Assembly (NCBI GenBank): GCA_910579645.1
Contig: CAJTVK010000002.1
Location: 1 to 64,000, forward strand
DNA length: 64,000 nt
From: an uncultured Lachnospiraceae bacterium
Lineage (GTDB): Bacteria; Bacillota; Clostridia; Lachnospirales; Lachnospiraceae
Direction: 5' to 3'
The notes under the pieces were generated by a model, which ran no database searches, had not been told where the DNA came from, and worked only from the letters and a program-made list of their open reading frames with translations. Shown piece by piece: positions 52,525-61,583 of this stretch. The stretch's first letter is position 1. Each line of letters opens with the position of its first letter. A program made the translations under genes and the position numbers.

Positions 52525-53409
52525 ATGGTATCGCATAATAAAACGGAACAGGTTTGTCTGCACTTTATTTTCGTCCTGCTGTGCATTGCGGCCGTAGCGC
52601 CTTTTGTTCTGCTGATTTCTTCGTCACTGACGGAGGAAGCGGCCTTGATGCAGCACGGATATGGTTTCTTCCCGAAAAAATTCAGCATGTATGCTTATGA
52701 GTATTTATTCCAGAGCGGTGGAAAGATTATAAAAGGACTGGGGATTACGGTAGGGGTCACGCTGTTCGGGACGGTTGCATCGGTTTTGATTACGGTTTTG
52801 TTTGCATATCCGTTATCAAGGAAGGAACTTCCGGCAAGAAATTTCTTTTCCTTCGCTATTTTTTTCACTATGCTGTTCAATGGCGGTTTGGTGCCTACTT
52901 ATATGATGTATACACAGAACCTTCATATAAAGAATACCATTTGGGCGCTGATAGTGCCGAGCCTTTTGATGAATGCTTTTTATGTCATTATGATGCGTTC
53001 TTTTTTTACCAGCAGTATTCCGGATTCTTTGGTGGAGGCCGCCAGGATAGACGGGGCAGGGGAATATCGGATACTTTTTCAGGTAGTCATGCCTCTGTCA
53101 AAGCCAATGGTGGCCACTATCTCGCTGATGATAGGCCTTGGCTACTGGAATGACTGGATGAACAGCTTATATTATATTACCGAGGAAAGGCTGTACAGCC
53201 TGCAGGCCATATTGAATAATATAATAAATAACATTACCTTTTTACAGAGTTCGTCGCAAAGCGGGGCTGCTGCCGCGGTAGCGACTATGCCCAGCACAGG
53301 TATCCGGATGGCGATTGCGGTAATCGGTATTTTGCCGATACTATGCATTTATCCGTTTTTCCAGAAATATTTTGTGAAGGGCATTGTCGTGGGCGGCGTA
53401 AAAGGTTAG
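52525..53409 (+). CDS. Sugar ABC permease, LplC type
   Basis: A 294-residue permease with six helices; the coupling loop is DSLVEAARIDGAGEYRILFQ and the terminal signature YPFFQKYFVKGIVVGGVKG. GGAAGGAG lies 8 bases before the ATG, 16 bases after the first permease. Its stop overlaps by 4 bases with the stop of the converging CBM9-like gene. Confidence 0.9.
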   Translation: MVSHNKTEQVCLHFIFVLLCIAAVAPFVLLISSSLTEEAALMQHGYGFFPKKFSMYAYEYLFQSGGKIIKGLGITVGVTLFGTVASVLITVLFAYPLSRKELPARNFFSFAIFFTMLFNGGLVPTYMMYTQNLHIKNTIWALIVPSLLMNAFYVIMMRSFFTSSIPDSLVEAARIDGAGEYRILFQVVMPLSKPMVATISLMIGLGYWNDWMNSLYYITEERLYSLQAILNNIINNITFLQSSSQSGAAAAVATMPSTGIRMAIAVIGILPILCIYPFFQKYFVKGIVVGGVKG

Positions 53410-54011
53410 ACAATAAAAGCTTCGGCAAAAAATTCCGGAAGGTGGAAATCCGGGGCAGGGGAAGCGATGGGGGAAAAACTGGCAAAATGGGTCAGCCCTT
53501 CGCTTTCTTTTATTTTGTAAAAGTTGCAGGTGAGGGAGCTGCCTTTTGCAAGTGTGTATTCCGGATAAACGAAAGCAATCAGCGAAGCCGGGACGACAAG
53601 GCGGATGCTCCAAGAGTGTTCGTCAATCCGTGCATGACAGGAAAGCCCCTGCCGGGCTGACTCGGGGAAAGGCATGCGGTTCTGCCGGCTTCTGCCGTAA
53701 CAGGCCAGCATGGCTCCGTTTGCGTTCATTTCAAAGTTGAGATAACAGGGTGGCTTTTCCGCCGGGGCGAAACAGAAGAATGCTTCCATGGCGGAATCCA
53801 TATAGACCGGGCCGCCGTCGCATGTATATTGGCGGACGGGGTTTTCTTCCCGGCATTCCATTTCCAATAACAGGCCGGTGCCGGGGAGGAACCCCAACCG
53901 TCCGGTTGTGGCAGGGCGGTATTCGCCGCCCCAGTTATAGCAGTCCACGGGAAATTGCGGACAGTCGGAAAGTTCCTCTTCACATCCGATTGTATGTATA
54001 TTGTAATTCAC
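53406..54011 (-). CDS. CBM9-like carbohydrate-binding protein, GTG start
   Basis: A 201-residue protein without signal peptide, resembling the family-9 carbohydrate-binding fold (YNWGGEYRPATTGRLGFLPG early; FYKIKESEGLTHFASFSP and DFHLPEFF at the end, as in these short proteins). It begins with GTG at 54011, 8 bases after AAGGAGG; the open frame continues upstream but has no site, and no ATG lies near. Its role could be cytoplasmic binding or, with domain relatives, enzyme activity on xylan-type or other glycans. It converges with and overlaps the permease gene by 4 bases. Confidence 0.72.
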   Translation of the reverse strand: MNYNIHTIGCEEELSDCPQFPVDCYNWGGEYRPATTGRLGFLPGTGLLLEMECREENPVRQYTCDGGPVYMDSAMEAFFCFAPAEKPPCYLNFEMNANGAMLACYGRSRQNRMPFPESARQGLSCHARIDEHSWSIRLVVPASLIAFVYPEYTLAKGSSLTCNFYKIKESEGLTHFASFSPIASPAPDFHLPEFFAEAFIV

Positions 54012-54465
54012 GGTTATATCCTCCTTATTTTTGTTTTTCTTTGTCGGTGTTTTGTTTTCCGGGTGCGTGTCTGAAAAATGCTTCCTGCATAATGCCGGCT
54101 TAATTTCCGTAGGCAACAAGTCGGGAAGCTGCTTAAAAGCAAGCACTGGTGAGCCGTTTGGCGACTGCTGCGGGGAGGTGCTGACTTGCCGAAAGATTCT
54201 CTGACATCTTGAGCCGATTTTAGCAAAAAGACGGGGAGATTGCAAGAAAGGGACGTGACTTCCGTCTTTTTTGACAAAAAAAAGCGCTTATCGTGCTATT
54301 GCCGGAAATCGGAGGAATGTATATACTTAAAGTAACAGGCCGTTCATACAATGGATTCCTACAGTCAGAGATTCGGCCGGAGGAATATTTTCTTTCATGG
54401 ACTGCGGCGATGTGCGGCGCAGGGAAGAACGGAAAACAATATGGTTAAGGAGGGAATGTAAGGAT
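54012..54465. other. Intergenic region before the nucleotidyltransferase
   Basis: No gene seen. It holds GCGTGTCTGAAAAAT near 54065, like an end of the 126-bp element at 14714, and a G/C-rich stretch with short inverted repeats to about 54210. AAGCGCTT at 54282-54289 matches the core of a CcpA cre site in an A-rich context. A promoter follows at 54299. Confidence 0.5.
54299..54327 (+). promoter_or_regulatory. Promoter of the nucleotidyltransferase gene
   Basis: TTGCCG (54299-54304), 17 bases, TATACT (54322-54327), with a possible cre core AAGCGCTT 10 bases upstream of the -35. Confidence 0.55.
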
Positions 54466-55386
54466 ATGAAGAAACCAGTACTTGTTATTATGGCAGCAGG
54501 AATGGGAAGCCGTTACGGCGGCTTGAAACAGATTGACCCGGTGGATGCGGAGGGGCATATTATCATGGATTTTTCTATCTATGATGCGGTAAAAGCCGGA
54601 TTTGAGAAAGTGGTATTTATTATCAAGAAGGAAAATGAGGAAGATTTTAAGGCCTGCATCGGGGAGAGGATGGAGAAACAGCTGCAGGTGGAATATGTTT
54701 TTCAGGATATCCATAATCTGCCGGAAGGGTTTGAGGCACCGGAAGGGCGTGTAAAACCTTGGGGCACGGCGCATGCGGTTCTGTCCTGCCTGTCTGTCGT
54801 TGACGGTCCCTTTGCGGTTATCAATGCGGATGATTATTACGGGCAGCAGGCATTCCGGATGATTTATGAATTTCTTGCATCCCATGAGGATAATGAAAAG
54901 TATCAGTATACTATGGTAGGCTATCTTCTGGAAAATACGCTGACGGAAAACGGGCATGTGGCACGTGGCGTCTGTGAAACGGACGGGGACGGGAAGCTGA
55001 CGGAAATTACCGAACGGGTACGCATTGAAAAGAGGGCAGACGGCCCTGCCTTTACGGAGGATGAGGGAAAGACTTGGACCGGGCTGGCCGGGGACACGAT
55101 AGTATCCATGAATATGTGGGGATTCACGCAAAGCATGCTGCAGGAAATTAACGACAGGTTTGCGGCTTTCCTGAAGGATAACTTGGCGAAAAATCCTCTG
55201 AAATGTGAATACTTCCTTCCGTTCGTGGTAGACGAACTCATCCGGGAGGATAAGGCGGAAGTTACCGTGCTGAAGTCCCGTGACCGCTGGTATGGGGTGA
55301 CTTACAAAGAGGATAAGCCGGTTGTGGTAAATGCTATTCAGGCCCTGAAAGATCAGGGATGTTATCCGCAGAAGCTGTGGGAATAG
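54466..55386 (+). CDS. Sugar-phosphate nucleotidyltransferase
   Basis: A 306-residue enzyme that would join a sugar 1-phosphate to a nucleotide. The N-terminal signature MAAGMGSRYGGLKQIDPV binds nucleotide, and INADDYYG holds a catalytic Asp pair. It resembles hexose-1-phosphate uridylyltransferase-like proteins that work beside N-acetylhexosamine kinases. Its place near a NahK-like gene at 60138 supports making UDP-GalNAc or UDP-GlcNAc from GNB/LNB-type disaccharides. GGAGGG and AAGGAT precede ATG 54466; the frame open from 54397 is rejected. Confidence 0.8.
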   Translation: MKKPVLVIMAAGMGSRYGGLKQIDPVDAEGHIIMDFSIYDAVKAGFEKVVFIIKKENEEDFKACIGERMEKQLQVEYVFQDIHNLPEGFEAPEGRVKPWGTAHAVLSCLSVVDGPFAVINADDYYGQQAFRMIYEFLASHEDNEKYQYTMVGYLLENTLTENGHVARGVCETDGDGKLTEITERVRIEKRADGPAFTEDEGKTWTGLAGDTIVSMNMWGFTQSMLQEINDRFAAFLKDNLAKNPLKCEYFLPFVVDELIREDKAEVTVLKSRDRWYGVTYKEDKPVVVNAIQALKDQGCYPQKLWE

Positions 55387-55449
55387 CGGATATTTAAGCG
55401 CGCCGCTTTGAAAGCGGCAATGCTTGGGCAGTCATAAAACTGCGGAATG

Positions 55450-56352
55450 CTAAATCGGTTTGTCGGACAGTGCCTTTATGGAAGATGCATATTCCGAGGG
55501 GGTCATGCCGGTGATTTGCTTAAACTGGCGTGAAAAATAGTGGATGGAGGAAAAGCCGAGGGCATCCGCAATCTGTGTGAAATTATAGTGGCGTTCCCGG
55601 ATCATCTGCTTGGCAAAGTCGATTTTCAGCCGTGAAAAATATTCAATGGCGCCATAGCCGCTTCTGGACCGGAACAGTTTCTGGAGCTGGGAGCGGCCTA
55701 TGGAGTTGCTCTTGCATATCTGTGCGACAGAGAGGTTTTCATTTACATGTACCTCCATGTATTCCAATATTTGTGAGAACAGTTCCCCGTCCGCTTTCTG
55801 CTTGACGGATTTTGCAAGAGGCGGAGTGAGGGGGGAAGTATGAACCATGTAGTGGCGTATCATCTGCAGCAGGAATTGCTGCAGATATAGCTTGATTAAC
55901 TGCTCGCCGGCAAAGCGGGGATTTTCGGAGCGGATAAGTTCTTTCTGGTAAGGGTCGTCAAGCCTTCCCTTAAATGCATAGCGGGCTTCTTGGATAATCT
56001 GTCCCAGCAGAAGCCTTTCCGGCTCGCTGATTTGCAGCACTTTTTTTTCAAAAAACAACATAGCCGGAGAGGAACAGGAAAAGGATATGACCACTAAGTT
56101 CGGGGCAATCATTCCGTTGGATTTTACGTTATGGAATTCGTTGGGCCGGTGGAAAATAATATCGCCTTTTTTCAGGGAATGAAACATTTCGTCGGCAAAC
56201 ACGTTCACTTCCCCTTTGTCTACACATAGGAATTCCCAGAAATCATGGGTTTCTCCCGGGAAAGAAAAATCACTCATATATTCAAAATAGTGGATGGAAT
56301 AAATGTTTTCTATGGTCAGCACATCATTCAGATGCAGGCTCTTATAATTCAT
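55450..56352 (-). CDS. AraC-family regulator with N-terminal cupin
   Basis: A 300-residue regulator. Residues 1-110 look like the cupin (AraC_binding) effector domain (DFSFPGETHDFWEFLCVDKGEVN, DIIFHRPNEFHNV) and the last 100 residues form the AraC pair of helix-turn-helix motifs (SIGRSQLQKLFRS, YFSRQFKQITGMTPSEY). AAAGGAG lies 10 bases before ATG 56352; earlier open frame is ignored. It is divergent from the solute-binding gene at 56779 across an A/T-rich region with repeated AAAATATAAA, its likely target. Confidence 0.9.
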   Translation of the reverse strand: MNYKSLHLNDVLTIENIYSIHYFEYMSDFSFPGETHDFWEFLCVDKGEVNVFADEMFHSLKKGDIIFHRPNEFHNVKSNGMIAPNLVVISFSCSSPAMLFFEKKVLQISEPERLLLGQIIQEARYAFKGRLDDPYQKELIRSENPRFAGEQLIKLYLQQFLLQMIRHYMVHTSPLTPPLAKSVKQKADGELFSQILEYMEVHVNENLSVAQICKSNSIGRSQLQKLFRSRSGYGAIEYFSRLKIDFAKQMIRERHYNFTQIADALGFSSIHYFSRQFKQITGMTPSEYASSIKALSDKPI

Positions 56353-56778
56353 GTGTGTTAGTCTCCTTTTTCTGTATCCGTAACTTACCGGTGGCGTAAT
56401 CCAAAAGGTTGTTGATGCTTTTTTGTTAAGGGATAGGCTTAAAATATAAATTTTGCATCCTATTTTATAACTATAATAATACAAAAATATAAAGATGGCA
56501 AACCAAAATATAAAAAATGTAAAGAAAATAAGATGAAAATAATTCTTTTTTTGGCGGAATGCTAGTCTTTAAAAGCAATACTATTGACAAAAAGTAAAAT
56601 ATAAACCAAACGGACGAAACGGATTTATGCAAAATATACAAATGCTAGGCTTATTATGCAAAAAGCGGGATGTATAATACAAAGACTTTTGGATTTTCGA
56701 TTATTATAATAAAAACATACTAATTATTTAGGGCATCTTAAAAAGACATGCCCGTAACTGGAACAAGGAGGTTAAAGT
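56353..56778. promoter_or_regulatory. Divergent A/T-rich control region with repeated AAAATATAAA
   Basis: The motif AAAATATAAA occurs near 56441, 56483, 56505 and 56596, with AAAATATACA near 56631. TATAAT lies at about 56670, 100 bases before the solute-binding gene. Repeats of one motif between an AraC gene and its probable target suggest regulator sites. No gene seen. Confidence 0.5.
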
Positions 56779-58146
56779 ATGAAAAAGAAGATTTTAAGCG
56801 CGCTTCTCTGTGTGACCATGGTATCGGCGATGCTGGCAGGCTGTGGTTCGGGCGGAGACGCACCGGCAGCAAGCGGAACAGAGACAAAAACAGATACTGC
56901 TGCCGAAACACCGGCTGCGGAAAATGCCGAGCCGGCGGATACGGCAGAGGAAGAAAAAGCGGAAGCACCTGCGGACGCGGCGGCAGGCGGCAAGCTTGTA
57001 TATTGGTCTATGTGGGATGCGGCAGAACCGCAGGCACAGGCTATCGCTCAATCCATAGAAGCGTTTACGGCAGAAACGGGTATTGAAGTGGACGTGCAGT
57101 TTAAAGGACGTACGGGTATCCGTGAAGGCCTTCAGCCGGCTTTGGATGCAGGCACAAACATTGACTTGTTTGATGAGGATATCGACCGCGTAAATACTAC
57201 TTGGGGAAGCTACTTGCTTGATTTGGAAGATTTGGCGGCGGCAAATGATTATGAAGCAACCGCTAATGCCGGTTTAATGGCAGCTTGCCGTGAAGTAGGC
57301 GGCGGCACTTTGAAATCGATTCCTTACCAGCCGAACGTATTCGCATATTTCTACAATATGGATATATTTGAAGAAGCAGGCGTTACGGCCGTTCCGACTA
57401 CATGGGATGAATTCCTGGATGTATGCCAGAAAATAAAAGATGCAGGCTATACGCCCATCACAAATGACAATGCATATATTGCCAGCATGTTCGGATATCA
57501 TATGAGCCGCCTGATCGGTGAGCCGGCTACGGAAGAAGTAGTAAAGAACGGTGATTGGGACAATGAAGCGGTATTAAAGACCGCACAGGCATATGAAGAA
57601 CTGGCAAGCAAAGGATATTTCTCCGATACGATTGAAAGCAATCAGTGGCCGGCCGGACAGAATACGGAATTGGCTATGGGGACTGCGGCTATGTATCTGA
57701 ACGGATCTTGGCTTCCGAATGAAGTAAAAGATATCGCAGGCGAAAACTTCCGTTGGGGTTGTTTCAGCTATCCCGCAGTAGACGGCGGTGTGGACGGAAC
57801 GGAAGCTTCCAACTACGGTGCGCAGGTATTTGCCATCAATGCAAAGTCCGCAAATGCAGAACAGGCATTCCAGCTGATTACTTATCTGACCAAAGGCGAA
57901 GCGGATAAACTTCTTTCCGATATGTCCGTAGGTATTCCGGCGGACTCTAACAATGCAGAATGGCCGGCACTCCTTTCCAACGTGAAACCGGTTATGGATA
58001 GCCTTTCTACCCGTTATCCTTGGGGTGCGGGAGCAGAAGCAAATGCTGATATGACACCTATCATTGTGGAGAATTTCACAAAACTTTGCGGCGGTTCTTT
58101 GGATGCACAGGGATTTGTGGATGCATTGAAAGCGGCAGGGAACTAA
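56779..58146 (+). CDS. ABC importer solute-binding lipoprotein, family 1
   Basis: A 455-residue binding protein with lipobox LAGC (Cys22) and a long Ala/Glu/Asp-rich linker (to about 70) before the folded part, which begins KLVYWSMWDAAEPQAQA. FYNMDIFEEAGVTAVPTTWDEF is characteristic of CUT1 binding proteins. It differs from the binding proteins at 3310 and 49988, and lacks their C-terminal tail. AAGGAGG precedes the ATG. Codon use is richer in moderate codons, consistent with high expression. Context with a NahK-like kinase suggests HexNAc disaccharides or related sugars as ligand. Confidence 0.92.
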   Translation: MKKKILSALLCVTMVSAMLAGCGSGGDAPAASGTETKTDTAAETPAAENAEPADTAEEEKAEAPADAAAGGKLVYWSMWDAAEPQAQAIAQSIEAFTAETGIEVDVQFKGRTGIREGLQPALDAGTNIDLFDEDIDRVNTTWGSYLLDLEDLAAANDYEATANAGLMAACREVGGGTLKSIPYQPNVFAYFYNMDIFEEAGVTAVPTTWDEFLDVCQKIKDAGYTPITNDNAYIASMFGYHMSRLIGEPATEEVVKNGDWDNEAVLKTAQAYEELASKGYFSDTIESNQWPAGQNTELAMGTAAMYLNGSWLPNEVKDIAGENFRWGCFSYPAVDGGVDGTEASNYGAQVFAINAKSANAEQAFQLITYLTKGEADKLLSDMSVGIPADSNNAEWPALLSNVKPVMDSLSTRYPWGAGAEANADMTPIIVENFTKLCGGSLDAQGFVDALKAAGN

Positions 58147-58228
58147 TGGTCTGCATGGATGCTTATGTGTCCTGTCTATACAGTTTAAGTGCATAAATGT
58201 GCAGCACGGATAAGCATGGGATAATTAC

Positions 58229-58255
58229 GGCGGCATCGTGTCAGGCGGTGCCGCC
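58229..58255 (+). terminator. Hairpin between solute-binding and permease genes
   Basis: GGCGGCA, 13-base loop, TGCCGCC, followed only by ATATTATA. Such partial terminators between binding protein and permease genes commonly lower expression of the latter. Confidence 0.55.
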
Positions 58256-58325
58256 ATATTATACCCCTAAGGATAGAAAGAAGTTGCCGGGATGCGCTTC
58301 CCGGTGTTGAAAGGAGGTCTCTGAA

Positions 58326-59231
58326 TTGAAAAAGAATAAGACCATGATTGTGACTTTTCTGGCTCCGGCAGTCATTATGTTTGCTATAGTTTTTGTATAT
58401 CCCATTATCAGGACGGTTGCCATGAGTTTTTTTAAGATTGAAGGCGTGACGGATTCGGTGTCCAAATGGGAATTTAGCGGGCTTGCAAACTACATAAAGC
58501 TATTTAACACACAGCTTTTCAGAATATCAATGTGGAATATTTTCCGAATATGGCTGTTGGGCGGGATAATTGTAATGGCGCTTGCACTTTTGTTTGCGGT
58601 AATCCTGACCAGCGGAATCCGTTTCAAAAGTACGTTCCGTGCCATAATCTATATGCCTAACGTTGTGAGTGCGGTGGCATTGGCGACCATGTGGCTGCAG
58701 TATGTATTCAGCCCTAAGTTTGGTTTATTCAAATCAATCGGGGACTTTCTGCATTGGGAATGGCTTTCCAAATTCCAGTGGCTGAATCCGGATCATTTGT
58801 TTCTTGCCTTGCTGGTGGCATATTGTTTCGGCATGGTGGGCTATCATATGCTTATCTTTGCCAGCGGTATTGAGAGAATCAGCACAGATTACTTTGAGGC
58901 GGCTACTTTGGACGGCGCAAATAAGATTCAGCAGTTCCGTTATATTACCCTGCCTTTGCTGAAAGGAGTATTGAAGACGAACATTACTATGTGGAGTGTC
59001 AGTTCGGCAGGCTTCTTCCTCTGGTCACAGCTCTTTTCCATGGTGGTATCCAATACGCAGACGATTACGCCTGTGGTATATATGTACCAGAACATTTTTG
59101 GCGCAGGCAACAGTATGACAGAACGTAATTCAGGAATCGGGGCGGCGGTAGGTGTGCTGCTGAGTATCTGCGTGGTTCTTATTTTCGTGGCATGTAACAA
59201 GATTTTTAAAGATGACGATATCGAATTTTAA
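58326..59231 (+). CDS. Sugar ABC permease (CUT1, first subunit), TTG start
   Basis: A 301-residue permease. The first codon is TTG, 8 bases after AAAGGAGG; the next ATG at 58344 is too far from the site and would cut into the first helix. MIVTFLAPAVIMFAIVFVYP is helix 1, and the coupling loop is YFEAATLDGANKIQQFRYIT. It partners the next gene and the lipoprotein upstream. Confidence 0.9.
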   Translation: MKKNKTMIVTFLAPAVIMFAIVFVYPIIRTVAMSFFKIEGVTDSVSKWEFSGLANYIKLFNTQLFRISMWNIFRIWLLGGIIVMALALLFAVILTSGIRFKSTFRAIIYMPNVVSAVALATMWLQYVFSPKFGLFKSIGDFLHWEWLSKFQWLNPDHLFLALLVAYCFGMVGYHMLIFASGIERISTDYFEAATLDGANKIQQFRYITLPLLKGVLKTNITMWSVSSAGFFLWSQLFSMVVSNTQTITPVVYMYQNIFGAGNSMTERNSGIGAAVGVLLSICVVLIFVACNKIFKDDDIEF

Positions 59232-59245
59232 AGGAGGGAGAAGCA

Positions 59246-60127
59246 ATGGCAAAAGAAAAGAAATTGCGTGAGCCTGTAAACTGGAAAAAAGAATTTCATC
59301 TGACTCCCGGCTATATTGTTTTGGCTCTTTGGGTGTTGTTTACTTTTGTTCTTATTGGCTGGGTGGTGGCAGCTAGTTTCTCTACTTCCAAAGAGATTTT
59401 TTCCGGTGAGGTATTTAAGTTTGCCAGCGGCCTTCATTTTGAGAATTACGCGAAGGCATGGAATGCCTCAAATGTTTCGGTGTTTTTTACAAACTCATTG
59501 GTATATGCTTCCATATCCTGTGTCTTGTTAATCTTGGTATGTGCACCGGCGGCATATGTATTGTCCCGCTTTACGTTTATCGGAAATAAAATTATCCAAA
59601 GTGGGTTTGTGGCTTCCATGGGCGTGCCGGCAACGATGATTGTGCTTCCGCTGTTCGGGTTGGTAGCCGGGTGGGATGTGCTGAATGTGTCGCTGGCTAA
59701 CAGGGCAGTGCTGATTTTCCTGTATGTGGGGGTAAATGTGCCGTATACTACCATATTCCTGCTGACTTTCTTTGCTAATCTGTCGCGGGCATATGAAGAG
59801 GCGGCGGCAATAGACGGATGTCCTCCTATGAAAACATTCTGGAAAATCATGCTGCCGATGGCACAGCCGGGTATCATCACGGTTACCATTTTTAATTTTA
59901 TCAATGTATGGAATGAATATTTTATGTCATTGATATTCGCAAATTCGGATAAAGTAAAACCGGTGGCCATAGGGCTTTACGGAATGATTAATTCTATGAG
60001 GTATACCGGGGATTATGCAGGTATGTTTGCATCGGTGGTCATTGTATTCCTGCCAACATTTATTTTGTATATTTTTATGTCGGAGAAAATTATTGCCGGT
60101 ATTACAGGCGGCGGTGTGAAAGGATAA
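59246..60127 (+). CDS. Sugar ABC permease (CUT1, second subunit)
   Basis: A 293-residue permease with six helices, the coupling loop RAYEEAAAIDGCPPMKTFWK and the tail MSEKIIAGITGGGVKG. GGAGG lies 8 bases before the ATG, 14 bases after its partner. The kinase gene begins 10 bases after its stop, so importer and kinase are made together. Confidence 0.92.
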   Translation: MAKEKKLREPVNWKKEFHLTPGYIVLALWVLFTFVLIGWVVAASFSTSKEIFSGEVFKFASGLHFENYAKAWNASNVSVFFTNSLVYASISCVLLILVCAPAAYVLSRFTFIGNKIIQSGFVASMGVPATMIVLPLFGLVAGWDVLNVSLANRAVLIFLYVGVNVPYTTIFLLTFFANLSRAYEEAAAIDGCPPMKTFWKIMLPMAQPGIITVTIFNFINVWNEYFMSLIFANSDKVKPVAIGLYGMINSMRYTGDYAGMFASVVIVFLPTFILYIFMSEKIIAGITGGGVKG

Positions 60128-60137
60128 AGGTGCCAAT

Positions 60138-61244
60138 ATGGGAAAAAATAAAGAAGAATTAATGCAGATAGCGGATAAATTTTGTTTGGATGGTGAAAAA
60201 GAACAGGTAGAGCCTTATGGCAGCGGCCATATCAATGATACTTATCTTCTTACATGTAAAATAGGGGACGGAAAAAAGAATTATATTTTACAGAGGATGA
60301 ATCATGAGATTTTCAAAGACCCTGCGGGATTGATGGAGAATGTAGTGGGCGTGACGACGTTTCTGCAGAAAAAAATCCGTGAAAACGGAGGGAATCCGGA
60401 AAGGGAAGCACTGAATGTAATTTACACTCATACCGGCGAGTCCTATTACAAAGCGGAAGACGGCACTTATTGGAGGATGTACAAATTCGTGGAAGATGCC
60501 ACCACCTATGATTTAGTGGAAAAGAAAGAAGACTTTTATGAAAGTGCAGTGGCATTCGGCCATTTTCAGAAATTGTTGGAGGAGTATCCGGCAGCCAACC
60601 TGCATGAGACGATACCGGATTTCCACAATACAATAGACCGTTTGGCGAAGTTTAAGGCTGCCGTGGAAAAGGATGCCTGCGGAAGGGCTTCTGCCGTACA
60701 GGAGGAAATAAACTTTGTGTTGGAACGTGCCGACGACTGCCATATATTATGCGATATGCTGGCATCGGGGGAATTGCCGCTGCGTGTTACGCATAACGAC
60801 ACCAAGCTGAATAATATTATGATAGATAACGAGTCCAGAAAAGGAATATGTGTCATTGACTTAGACACAGTTATGCCTGGGTCGGCACTGTACGACTATG
60901 GAGATTCTATCCGTTTCGGTGCGAATACGGGAGCGGAGGATGAAAAGGATTTATCGAAAGTATCCTGTGACTTGGATTTGTTTGCGCTGTATACCAAAGG
61001 ATTTACCGAAGGCTGCAACGGTTCGCTGACGGAAAAGGAGATAAGGATGCTGCCTATGGGTGCGAAGCTTATGACATTGGAGTGCGGCATGCGTTTCCTG
61101 ACGGATTATCTGGAGGGCGACCACTATTTTAAAATCCATCGCCCGGAACATAATCTGGACCGCTGCAGAACCCAGTTTTGCATGGTGAAGGATATGGAGG
61201 ATAAGTGGGGGAAATTGCAGGAGATTGTGGAGCAGTATATCTAA
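60138..61244 (+). CDS. NahK-like N-acetylhexosamine 1-kinase
   Basis: A 368-residue protein of the aminoglycoside phosphotransferase/choline kinase fold, close to NahK (LnpB) of the lacto-N-biose/galacto-N-biose pathway, which phosphorylates free GlcNAc or GalNAc at C1. EPYGSGHINDTYLL, YILQRMNHEIFKDP, RMYKFVEDATTYDLV, the catalytic loop RVTHNDTKLNNIM and VIDLDTVMPGSALYDYGDSIRFGAN are all present, as is the full C-terminal part. Its product would be used by the nucleotidyltransferase at 54466. A GH112 phosphorylase that would release the hexosamine is not in the window. Confidence 0.88.
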   Translation: MGKNKEELMQIADKFCLDGEKEQVEPYGSGHINDTYLLTCKIGDGKKNYILQRMNHEIFKDPAGLMENVVGVTTFLQKKIRENGGNPEREALNVIYTHTGESYYKAEDGTYWRMYKFVEDATTYDLVEKKEDFYESAVAFGHFQKLLEEYPAANLHETIPDFHNTIDRLAKFKAAVEKDACGRASAVQEEINFVLERADDCHILCDMLASGELPLRVTHNDTKLNNIMIDNESRKGICVIDLDTVMPGSALYDYGDSIRFGANTGAEDEKDLSKVSCDLDLFALYTKGFTEGCNGSLTEKEIRMLPMGAKLMTLECGMRFLTDYLEGDHYFKIHRPEHNLDRCRTQFCMVKDMEDKWGKLQEIVEQYI

Positions 61245-61583
61245 TATTTAAGGATTTTCCTTCAGACCTTCGAAAAACGCCGGTGCTTAGCCGCTGTTTT
61301 TTGGCGGCTTAGTACCGCTGCGTTTGCCGCAGAGCGGAAGCGTGTCCGAAAAATCAATGCTTCTATGCGCAGGCCGGCTTTTCTGCCGCAGGGCATCGGC
61401 TGCCCATAGGCTTTCGGGTCCGGCAGCTGCGCAGCCATAAAACCTCAAATTGATTTCCGTGTTTCCGGAAGGATTATGCTTGCAATCTTTTCGGGGGCAT
61501 GTTATATTTTTAGCGAGCGGTATTCTGCGGAAACTGCATCGGATGGTAATGTGCGCTGCCTGGAAAGAAGGTGTGTGCATGGA
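61245..61583. other. Structured intergenic region before the DUF2520 gene
   Basis: No gene seen. AGCCGC/GCGGCT (about 61288-61309) forms a hairpin around a T6 loop. Further on lie AGCGTGTCCGAAAAATCA at 61339 (like the ends of the 126-bp element), then a G/C-rich stretch with GGGCA/TGCCC and CTATG/CATAG pairs, then the 14-mer at 61448. Confidence 0.5.
61448..61461. repeat. Dispersed motif AATTGATTTCCGTG, copy 3
   Basis: Exact match to the 14-mer at 29986 and 42524, here too preceded by GCGCAG. Confidence 0.6.
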
